From assembly GCA_014323545.1 (NCBI GenBank), contig CP058647.1, positions 1,342,001 to 1,406,000 on the forward strand: DNA of 64,000 bases, written 5' to 3'. The translations under genes and the position numbers were made by a program. Shown in pieces: positions 19,530 to 26,725 of this stretch. Below the pieces are notes generated by a model that did not search any database, was not told the origin of the DNA, and was given only the letters and a program-made list of their open reading frames with translations. Source of the stretch: Hyphobacterium sp. CCMP332. Its GTDB lineage: Bacteria; Bacteroidota; Bacteroidia; Cytophagales; CCMP332. Position 1 is the first letter of the stretch; every line of letters begins with the position of its first letter.

Positions 19530-19564
19530 AACCCTCGAATTAATTAATTTGGGGGTTTTTCTTG
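19530..19564 (+). terminator. Intrinsic terminator after rho
   Basis: A 12-base stem with a 4-base loop runs from 19530 to 19557: AACCCTCGAATT pairs with AATTTGGGGGTT (two G-U pairs), followed by a short T-rich tract. It begins 7 bases after the rho stop. The arm overlaps the last codons of the convergent gene at 19544-20182, so both transcripts share it. Confidence 0.85.
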
Positions 19565-20182
19565 TTCCAATATTCTAATAAATCTCCTTATTTCTTTATC
19601 GAGTTCCTTACTGCTTTTTTCAAGCATTTCCATATAAGGATCGTATTTATCTTCCAGTTTCATTATTTCAATCAAACCCATTATTCGCGCAAGGGGAGAC
19701 CGAACCCGATGTGAAGTGGCGAAATTGATGTTGTGCAGTTCGCGTATCCGGCGATTTAATTCATCCGAAAGATTTTGTAGTTTTCTTTCGTAGTACTGAT
19801 CAATTGTGATTTTATCAATTACTCCGCTAAAACTTTCAATTTGCTTGTTTTTATCTGTATTGATGCTATACCGCCCCAGGTAATATTTGTATTTATCCTT
19901 TGATTCCTCTTCACTAAATTGAATTTCAAATGATTTTTCGTCTAAAGCCTTCTCAAGACAAGCTTTTGTAAATGGCTCATTGTCTCCAAAAAAATCTATT
20001 AGTTTTAATTTTTTTAAATCTCCTTCCGTGTCAAATTCTTTTTTATAAGAATCGGTCAGGTCTACAAGCTTCAAATTATCATAAATTGATTCAAGTGACT
20101 TCGTACTTTGATCCCATTCAATATTTTTGGACAGGACAAAGAAAAAACCTAATTCATCCTTATCGTAAGGAAGATTGTACAT
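19544..20182 (-). CDS. Histidine-kinase-like protein with DHp domain but no ATPase domain
   Basis: 212 residues. Residues 1-125 form a PAS-like sensory part (LGRYSINTDKNKQIESFSGV resembles a PAS core). Residues 130-205 form a HisKA-type helical hairpin with the H-box FATSHRVRSPLARIMGLIE. The protein stops after the second helix (IRRFIRILEQEKPPN), so the N, G1 and G2 boxes of a HATPase domain are absent. It could be a phosphotransfer or dimerisation partner, or the remnant of a longer kinase. The residue after the His is Arg instead of the usual Glu or Asp. Its 3' end lies inside the rho terminator. Confidence 0.75.
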   Translation of the reverse strand: MYNLPYDKDELGFFFVLSKNIEWDQSTKSLESIYDNLKLVDLTDSYKKEFDTEGDLKKLKLIDFFGDNEPFTKACLEKALDEKSFEIQFSEEESKDKYKYYLGRYSINTDKNKQIESFSGVIDKITIDQYYERKLQNLSDELNRRIRELHNINFATSHRVRSPLARIMGLIEIMKLEDKYDPYMEMLEKSSKELDKEIRRFIRILEQEKPPN

Positions 20183-20278
20183 AGATTAGAATTGTATTAC
20201 ACGATTAGTAAGACCAATAAAACACAAATTTAGCTTTTTCAAATTGAATCCTTAGTATTAAAACTGTATTATTAATAA

Positions 20279-21034
20279 ATGCTTAAAAAGTTTTGTTTTG
20301 CTGTCCTGTATTTGACCTTTTTTTACATCAATATAGGAATTGCTCAAACCTCCATAGAAGAGCTCAAGCAGGCCTATGCCAAAAATTCAGGTGGATCTAA
20401 AGAAAATTGTCTTTTAAAAATTATCACTTCTGAAGCAAAAAATTATCCGGACAATCAAAGAATACAACAAATTATCTTAATCAGACATGGTGAGCCCTTA
20501 TTGCCAAAAGATGGTCTATTTACTTCTTATATGGCTCAGGAATACAGCCGATTGTATGATGAAGTCGAGGTAATGGACTTTGAACAAAGACCTGTTTGTC
20601 TGGAAAATCTTGATTTAGACACTATTTACGCGAGTAATCTTGTCCGCGCCAAAAATACAGCACAAAAAATTATTGAGAATAGAAATATCCATTTACAAAG
20701 CGAAAAGCTTTTTAGAGAATTTGAAAGGGAAATATTGCCTGTTCCATTTATACGTTTGCCTCTTAATTTTTGGTTGGTTTTTTCAAGATTAATGTGGTAT
20801 GCAAGATTGAATACATCAAATATAGAAGGCTACGACATGGCCAAAAAAAGAATTGCCTATGCTGCTAAATTTCTTGAGTATAAAAGCAATAAGAATGATT
20901 TAACGCTACTTGTAGCACATGGTATGTTTAACAAAAGTTTGGCCGCTGAACTCAAAAAAAGAGGCTGGACATTGGTTTACAGCAATGGTTTGGGTTATCT
21001 GAATGTCAGGGTACTGGCCAAACAAACTGAATAA
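20279..21034 (+). CDS. Exported histidine phosphatase family protein
   Basis: 251 residues. Signal peptide about 1-22 (FCFAVLYLTFFYINIGIA). The phosphoglycerate-mutase-like core has the catalytic LIRHGEPLL near 63, YASNLVRAKNTAQKI near 120, an acidic REFEREI near 149 and a second catalytic His in LLVAHGMFNKSLA near 216. Members dephosphorylate small molecules or proteins. An exported version suggests a periplasmic substrate, which cannot be named. Its stop is 2 bases from the convergent tonB stop. Confidence 0.85.
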   Translation: MLKKFCFAVLYLTFFYINIGIAQTSIEELKQAYAKNSGGSKENCLLKIITSEAKNYPDNQRIQQIILIRHGEPLLPKDGLFTSYMAQEYSRLYDEVEVMDFEQRPVCLENLDLDTIYASNLVRAKNTAQKIIENRNIHLQSEKLFREFEREILPVPFIRLPLNFWLVFSRLMWYARLNTSNIEGYDMAKKRIAYAAKFLEYKSNKNDLTLLVAHGMFNKSLAAELKKRGWTLVYSNGLGYLNVRVLAKQTE

Positions 21035-21036
21035 TA

Positions 21037-21852
21037 CTATTCCAATTTAAAGAATACAGGCACTGTCATTCTCACTTTTACGGGCCTGCCTCTCTGTTTT
21101 CCCGGATTCCATTTTGGTGCGCTTAAAACAACTCTTAAGGCCTCTTCGTCACAACCACCCCCTATTCCTTTGACTACTTTGGCATTAGTAAGAGAACCGT
21201 CTTTATCGACCACAAATTCTACAAAAACACGACCGCTAATACCGATTCTTCTGGCTTCATCAGGATAGCGGATATTTTCACTTAGATACTCGTAAAAGCT
21301 GCTTATACCACCAACAGGTTGAGGTTGATCCTGAACTACTAAAAATATTTGTTCTACATCTTCTTCTTCCGGTTCTTCAACTTCAGGAAAATGCTTAGTT
21401 ACTTCTTCAATCTTGGTTTCATTGGTAATTTCGACATCAAGATTTATTTCGATTTCCTGTTCAATAACCTCCTCATCCGGTACGGCAACTATTTCAGGTT
21501 GTTGCAATTGTGGTTTAGGAGGTGGAGGCTGAGTGGTTTGAGGGATTTCATATACTTCTTCAAAGTCATCTTCTACTTTTCCCAGAGAAATGATTTGTTT
21601 TTCATCATAGCTCTTCCACTCGATAATTACATTGACTAATACCAAAGTGAGAACAAAACCAATCCCCAGAAGCAAGGCATAATAACGATCCAATTTGGCT
21701 ATTGAGATCTTTTTTACCTTGAAATCCAAATGATCAAGACGGCCATGACTCAATGCAAATGAAGTACTGTTATCAATTGCAAACTTTAAAATAAGTATTA
21801 CAAATAGAATTACTGCGAAAAAGGCTCCTATAACTAATAATATCTGTAACAT
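21037..21852 (-). CDS. TonB-like energy transducer, copy 1 of 3
   Basis: 271 residues. It has two hydrophobic segments (about 3-25 and 58-80) where classical TonB has one. The second ends with the Bacteroidota hallmark IIEWKSYDEK. A Pro-rich and Glu-rich periplasmic linker (PQTTQPPPPKPQLQQPE) leads to the TonB C-terminal domain from about 190, with IRYPDEARRIGISGRVFVEF and GCDEEALRV. TonB transmits proton-motive force from ExbBD to outer-membrane receptors. No exbB or exbD is nearby. Confidence 0.9.
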   Translation of the reverse strand: MLQILLVIGAFFAVILFVILILKFAIDNSTSFALSHGRLDHLDFKVKKISIAKLDRYYALLLGIGFVLTLVLVNVIIEWKSYDEKQIISLGKVEDDFEEVYEIPQTTQPPPPKPQLQQPEIVAVPDEEVIEQEIEINLDVEITNETKIEEVTKHFPEVEEPEEEDVEQIFLVVQDQPQPVGGISSFYEYLSENIRYPDEARRIGISGRVFVEFVVDKDGSLTNAKVVKGIGGGCDEEALRVVLSAPKWNPGKQRGRPVKVRMTVPVFFKLE

Positions 21853-22008
21853 AAAATATTGCTTTAGATAAATGTAATTTTGTTTTTACAGCTCTAACAT
21901 GATTATTTTTTATTTATGTCTATGATTTTAATCAGTTATATAATATTTAAAATTTAATATTGAATCTAGTTATTTTTTAGTCGCAATACTTAGACAAATG
22001 GTCTTTTT

Positions 22009-22806
22009 TCAATGAAACTTTAATACAATCGGAACAATAATTTTCATTCGGATCGGTCTTCCCTGATTCATTCCATATTCCCAATCAGGAGCGATGCTAA
22101 TTACTCTTAATGCCTCTTCATCGCATTCTTTGCAAAGGCCTTTCATCACTTGAGCTTCGGATAAGGAGCCATCTTCATTGACCGTAAACTGAACTACTAT
22201 TCTTCCTTCTATGCCATTTCTTTTTGCCGTTTCCGGAAATTGATAATTCTTTGCAATAAACCTAAGAAAATTTTTCATCCCCCCCTTTGGCCCTGGATTT
22301 CTGTCAACTTTTTCGTAGGAATCAAAGACTTTTACAGTTTCTTCAGGTGCTTCGTCAAATTTTATAATTTCTGTCGGTGCTTCGTCCAGGTCATTTAACC
22401 AGTCTATTTCAATGAGTTCATCTTCCTCTATTATTTCCTTGACTTCCACAATTTTTGGTTTAACAATTTTTGGTTTTGGAGGAAGAGGAATTTCAGTAAT
22501 TGGAATATCTGTGAATTCTTCAAATAATTTTGACTCCTTTTCAAATTCAATAATTGTCTTTGAGTCATAATCCTTCCATTCAAAAGCTGTGATAACTAAT
22601 AAGAGGGCGATTACAAAAGCTGCTGATTTTATTGCCTGTCGATATTTGACTAAATCCACTGATGGATTTTTTTTTAGGTAATAAACCGATCTCCCAGCTC
22701 TATTAATTTTAGGATAGGATTTTTTTTGGTGATGGATAAAAATTTTAAATAGAAAGGTCGTAGTTATTAACAGCAACAATAAAGCTACTGTGATGAATAC
22801 GATCAT
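22009..22806 (-). CDS. TonB-like energy transducer, copy 2 of 3 (divergent)
   Basis: 265 residues. Same build as its neighbours: two hydrophobic segments (about 2-24 and 56-77), AFEWKDYDSKT, a linker, and a TonB C-terminal domain with YQFPETAKRNGIEGRIVVQF. The linker is quite different, with a duplicated DEAPTEI/DEAPEET unit and fewer prolines. The C-terminal domain is also the most diverged of the three and has CKECDEEALRV. This suggests a different receptor partner. About 156 bases separate it from copy 1. Confidence 0.88.
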   Translation of the reverse strand: MIVFITVALLLLLITTTFLFKIFIHHQKKSYPKINRAGRSVYYLKKNPSVDLVKYRQAIKSAAFVIALLLVITAFEWKDYDSKTIIEFEKESKLFEEFTDIPITEIPLPPKPKIVKPKIVEVKEIIEEDELIEIDWLNDLDEAPTEIIKFDEAPEETVKVFDSYEKVDRNPGPKGGMKNFLRFIAKNYQFPETAKRNGIEGRIVVQFTVNEDGSLSEAQVMKGLCKECDEEALRVISIAPDWEYGMNQGRPIRMKIIVPIVLKFH

Positions 22807-22896
22807 TGTTTTGGCGTTTTATTATCATTAAAATACGTATGTGTATATATAAAACGATTAAAGCCAACAAATCGTGTATTATCTGAAAATCATAAA

Positions 22897-22923
22897 AAAA
22901 GCCAATCTGCAGATTGGCTTTTA
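22897..22923 (-). terminator. Intrinsic terminator after tonB copy 3
   Basis: A perfect palindrome AGCCAATCTGCAGATTGGCT at 22900-22919 extends to longer A/T-paired arms and is followed on the reverse strand by a T7 run. It lies about 18 bases past the copy 3 stop and separates copies 3 and 2 into different transcripts. Confidence 0.85.
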
Positions 22924-22940
22924 TTTAGTATGATTAAGTT

Positions 22941-23738
22941 TTAACTCAGTTTAAAAAACACAGGTACGGTCATTTTTACTTTGACCGGTCTACCCCTTTG
23001 ACGGCCCGGAGTCCAGTTAGGCGATGATTTTACTATCCTTACAGCTTCCTCATCACATCCGGCACCAATGCCTTTTACTACTTTTACATTGGTCAACGCA
23101 CCGTCTTTATCCACTACAAACTCCACAAATACTCTGCCTTCCACACCCATTCTTCTGGCTTGCTCCGGATAACGTATATTTTTACCAAGATATTCATAGA
23201 AGGCACCCATACCGCCTTTAGGCTCGGGTTGGTCTTCTACAATTAGAAATACCTGCTCTACTTGTTCTTCCTCAGGCTCATCTTCAACCACAACTTCCTC
23301 AATTACGGTTTCTTCCGTGACCTCAACATCGAGATTTACTTCTATTTCTTCTTCAATTTCTTCTTCATCAGGCACTTCGATGATTTCAGGTTGTTGAACT
23401 TTTGGCGGTGGTGGAGGTGGTTGCTGAGTTGGTGGAATTTCGATTACATCTTCAAAATTATCTTCAACCGAGCCCAAATCTATGGTTGATTTTTCATCGT
23501 AATCCTTCCACTCAAAGGCGGTTATTACAATTCCCAAACTTATAACCAATCCTATATTGGCCAGAAGCCCTGAATATTTATGAATATTCGAAACTTCGTA
23601 TTTCTTTTCTAAATGATGAGAATCTGCATGTTTGCCTTCTTCCATATATTTTGACGTTCGTTTATCAATAATAAATCTGAAAAGAAAGATCAAAAATACA
23701 AGAAGGAATAAGAGACCTCCTACAATTACCAGTGCCAT
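22941..23738 (-). CDS. TonB-like energy transducer, copy 3 of 3
   Basis: 265 residues, closest in sequence to copy 1. Hydrophobic segments lie at about 3-25 and 59-79, followed by AFEWKDYDEKSTIDLG. The linker is very acidic (VPDEEEIEEEIEVNLDVEVT) after PPTQQPPPPPPKVQQPE. The C-terminal domain has IRYPEQARRMGVEGRVFVEF and GAGCDEEAVRIV. It follows vanZ in the sprA-gcvH-vanZ direction with a 55-base gap and ends in its own terminator. Confidence 0.9.
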   Translation of the reverse strand: MALVIVGGLLFLLVFLIFLFRFIIDKRTSKYMEEGKHADSHHLEKKYEVSNIHKYSGLLANIGLVISLGIVITAFEWKDYDEKSTIDLGSVEDNFEDVIEIPPTQQPPPPPPKVQQPEIIEVPDEEEIEEEIEVNLDVEVTEETVIEEVVVEDEPEEEQVEQVFLIVEDQPEPKGGMGAFYEYLGKNIRYPEQARRMGVEGRVFVEFVVDKDGALTNVKVVKGIGAGCDEEAVRIVKSSPNWTPGRQRGRPVKVKMTVPVFFKLS

Positions 23739-23793
23739 AGTATTATGTTTTAGAGTTTAAAGTTCTATAATCCAACGATTAAATCAAAGGATT

Positions 23794-24174
23794 TTATATA
23801 AGCCTTGTTTTATATATCATAAAAAACATAAATCTACCAAAAATCACGCCAAGTCCATTTGCCACTGCGTCCCATATTTCAAAATTGCGATCAGGGATAT
23901 ATTGCTGAATAAATTCCAATAAAGCACCATAGCTGATTAAACTGAAAATCGTTAAATAATAAATATTAAAATGATAGCAGCCATCGGAGTATTGCTTGTT
24001 AAATCCAACGATCATTAATAATGAAAGTAAGGCAAAGGCAAAAAAATGAACGAGTTTATCAAATCCCAATAAATTGAAAAATTCCAAATTAGGCAGACTG
24101 CCCCCTGGGATTAATATAATTGAGCTTACAATTATGGCCCAAACAATTGTAAATATGTGATATTTAATGGTCAA
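23794..24174 (-). CDS. VanZ-like family membrane protein
   Basis: 126 residues with four hydrophobic segments. The family pattern is visible: IPGGSLPNLEFFNL, FDKLVHFFAFALLSLLM near 39 and the acidic GALLEFIQQYIPDRNFEIWD with DAVANGLGVIFG near 84. VanZ-like proteins are small inner-membrane proteins of unclear role. The start appears to be TTG at 24174, one base after the gcvH stop. Position after gcvH is typical next to sprA. Confidence 0.85.
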   Translation of the reverse strand: MTIKYHIFTIVWAIIVSSIILIPGGSLPNLEFFNLLGFDKLVHFFAFALLSLLMIVGFNKQYSDGCYHFNIYYLTIFSLISYGALLEFIQQYIPDRNFEIWDAVANGLGVIFGRFMFFMIYKTRLI

Positions 24175-24175
24175 T

Positions 24176-24553
24176 TTATTCTATTGATCCTTCGTAAGAA
24201 GCCGCATCTAAAAGTGAATCCAGTTCGGAAGGATTCGACATCTCAATTTTAATCATCCAGCCCGCTCCATATGGGTCATCATTAACTTTTTCCGGCGAAG
24301 ACTCAAGGTCTTCATTCAATGCGATTACCTTTCCGCTTACCGGCATGAACAAGTCAGCGACCGTTTTAACCGCTTCAACAGATCCAAAAACATCTTTTTG
24401 ATTTAAATCTTCATCTAATTCGGTTATATCAACATAAACGACATCACCAAGTTCCTGCTGGGCGTAGTCTGTAACACCAATTGTTGCGACATTGCCTTCT
24501 ACACGAACCCATTCGTGATCATCTGTATATTTTAAGTCTTTTGGGATATTCAT
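24176..24553 (-). CDS. gcvH: Glycine cleavage system H protein
   Basis: 125 residues. It carries lipoyl-bound aminomethyl groups between P, T and L proteins. The lipoylated Lys is in FGSVEAVKTVADLFMPVSG near 63. The N-terminus MNIPKDLKYTDDHEWVRVEG is standard. gcvP, gcvT and lpd are not in the window. It starts 60 bases after the end of the sprA region, in the usual ruvA-sprA-gcvH order. Confidence 0.97.
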   Translation of the reverse strand: MNIPKDLKYTDDHEWVRVEGNVATIGVTDYAQQELGDVVYVDITELDEDLNQKDVFGSVEAVKTVADLFMPVSGKVIALNEDLESSPEKVNDDPYGAGWMIKIEMSNPSELDSLLDAASYEGSIE

Positions 24554-24613
24554 TGCTCTGTTTTTTGGTCAAAATTAATAGAATTTCATGCAATTAAAAC
24601 CAAGTGCTAATTT

Positions 24614-26704
24614 TTATCCTGATAAGCTAAATCGCAATTGAATTCCAAATGCAGTACTTGTGGATTTAAAGGAGGTTGAAATTTTTGGATTATTGACATT
24701 TCTTTCAAAATAAGCCTGTAGGGATAGTCGCTGGTTTAGCATGTATTCAATGGTAGGTCTCAATTGAAACACAAAATTTCCTGCTGTTATTAAGCCGTTT
24801 TGATCAATTAATCTTTGCGTGGTTTCCGAGTCCCTGAAGGTCACCTGAGTTCGCATGGTCAAATCATTTTTTAAGGTCACCGTTCTTCCCTGCACCCTAA
24901 ATGGCAGTTTCATACCTGCTTTGGTATAGCCAAGGCTAACTACATAGTCGTTATTATTAATTTCCGTGACCGACCTGTTGTTAACATTTAAAGAAACATT
25001 TCGGCTTACACGGTACTCAAAGCTGGCATTGATCTTACTTTTTGTTCTGACGTTAACCCCAAAGAGAGGCGAAAATGACTCATTGATAGTAACGGTGGGA
25101 ATTATAAAAACAGGCACATAGGTGAAGCCGATAGAGTCTTTTTCTGTCTTTATCGTCGGATATGGCGGTTGTAATTCATAGGTAAATAAATCTATGCTCG
25201 ATTCGATATACTCCCCTGAAGAATTGTAATTGCTTACTGCATATGTGGATGAATAGGCATGATTTAAATTTATTGAACTGAATTTCTTTTTCAGCCATTT
25301 TACTTTACCCAAACCGGCATAATCCACTCTCCAATTCGGCAATGGAATTGTGGGAAATTGCTCAATACTTGAACTTCCGGCATCTCTTCCCGTGTATGCC
25401 ATGAAAAATGAAGAAATGAGAACTTCCTGATTATTTAAATCGTATCCAGACCCATTTGGATTTTCCTGATCCAGTCGAGCTCTTACGATAGCTCTGTTGT
25501 TTTCAAATTGTTGAAACACTTCGGTTACGTCTTTTCTGCCAGTAGCATTTGGACTAAATGCCGTTTTAATTGATATGGTTGAAATGGTGTAATTTCCATT
25601 TATTTGAGGCTGGAACCCTCTTTCTTCAGGAAACCCCGCTGCTCTGACTATGTTTCCCAAACTGTCAAATTCAGCTATGGAATATCTGAACTGTTCTGAA
25701 TAATTATCGGATTTTGACCTTTTTGCATCCAATTGAATTCTAAAATCCCGAATGGGTTCAAGAGAGGTTCTGAGTTGAATGGTTTCTGTTCTGCCCTGTG
25801 AAAATTGTGAGAAAAAGTTTTGATCTCGCGTAAGCCAACCATTTTGAGCTGCCCTGATTCTGATATCCGGGTTTTGATCACCCATTATAAATTTCCAACC
25901 AGGGGCGCTGGTGGTTGCGTAATTCAGCCCTGGATCATAGTATCTCCGATCAACCCCTACAATATCAACTTCAGGCATATAACCAGGTAAAAAGGTATTT
26001 CTGGTCAATGTATAAGTTCCATTAATGCTTTTGAGCGACATCAATACACGCAAGCCCGCTTTTAATCCTTTTAAGTCTTTTTTCTCTTTTTCTGTGCTAT
26101 CCTGTTTGGCATTGTTATTTCTTCGGGCCGGGGTCCTTCTCAAAGTCCTTCTCCTGGGTTGATTAACCTCCTTTAAAAATTTTGATTTATTGTAGAGCTT
26201 CAACATGTCAATTCTTCCATTTACAGCTGTCGTTTGTCTGTTGGAAATACTATTTCCGAGTCGGACAACCTGTCTTGATGCCGCGTTCCAGTCGTAGCCG
26301 GCCGTATAACTGACATCCGCATTCATCCAGTCGATTAATGGGATTTTGCTGAGTGGCACTTTATAGTTTGCTACAACCGTTTGTGTGTAATTGGTCATTC
26401 TTCCCAATTCGCCGATTTTTTGAAATAGCTCATCCCTGTATTCGCCTTTGTTTGGTTCACCTTCGGGTTCATCTATGATGGCTCTGACATTAACATTATA
26501 ATTTAGGCTTAAACTCTTTGTAATATTCCAACGAACGGCATAAGTCCTGTTAAATGTGAAAAGCTTTTGATAAAAAGTCTCCATGCCAATTGTATTCAGT
26601 TCATTATTTAGGTTTTGTGTTTTGGTGAAATCTCTGTTTAAATCACCTCTAACTGTATATGAATTGGGGAAGGGCGATAAATTGAAGTCCTTTATTAATT
26701 TCAA
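24614..26704 (-). CDS. sprA: SprA T9SS translocon, C-terminal part after an in-frame stop
   Basis: 696 residues if started at TTG 26704, which begins LKLIKDFNLSPFPNSYTVRG. This continues exactly where the upstream SprA frame stops: both are in the same frame, separated only by TAA at 26726-26728 and seven codons (KFLDKAY). The part contains the last beta-strands of the barrel, including FEYRVSRNVSLNVNNRS and the terminal TAFGIQLRFSLSG. On its own it has no signal peptide and could not reach the outer membrane. I treat it as the 3' portion of one gene, not a separate gene. Confidence 0.85.
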   Translation of the reverse strand: MKLIKDFNLSPFPNSYTVRGDLNRDFTKTQNLNNELNTIGMETFYQKLFTFNRTYAVRWNITKSLSLNYNVNVRAIIDEPEGEPNKGEYRDELFQKIGELGRMTNYTQTVVANYKVPLSKIPLIDWMNADVSYTAGYDWNAASRQVVRLGNSISNRQTTAVNGRIDMLKLYNKSKFLKEVNQPRRRTLRRTPARRNNNAKQDSTEKEKKDLKGLKAGLRVLMSLKSINGTYTLTRNTFLPGYMPEVDIVGVDRRYYDPGLNYATTSAPGWKFIMGDQNPDIRIRAAQNGWLTRDQNFFSQFSQGRTETIQLRTSLEPIRDFRIQLDAKRSKSDNYSEQFRYSIAEFDSLGNIVRAAGFPEERGFQPQINGNYTISTISIKTAFSPNATGRKDVTEVFQQFENNRAIVRARLDQENPNGSGYDLNNQEVLISSFFMAYTGRDAGSSSIEQFPTIPLPNWRVDYAGLGKVKWLKKKFSSINLNHAYSSTYAVSNYNSSGEYIESSIDLFTYELQPPYPTIKTEKDSIGFTYVPVFIIPTVTINESFSPLFGVNVRTKSKINASFEYRVSRNVSLNVNNRSVTEINNNDYVVSLGYTKAGMKLPFRVQGRTVTLKNDLTMRTQVTFRDSETTQRLIDQNGLITAGNFVFQLRPTIEYMLNQRLSLQAYFERNVNNPKISTSFKSTSTAFGIQLRFSLSG

Positions 26705-26725
26705 ATAGGCCTTATCAAGGAATTT

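Noticed and set aside
21968-22008. AGAC/GTCT hairpin followed by T6 as a terminator
   Set aside because: The T run is on the plus strand, but no plus-strand gene ends there, and the stem is only four bases.
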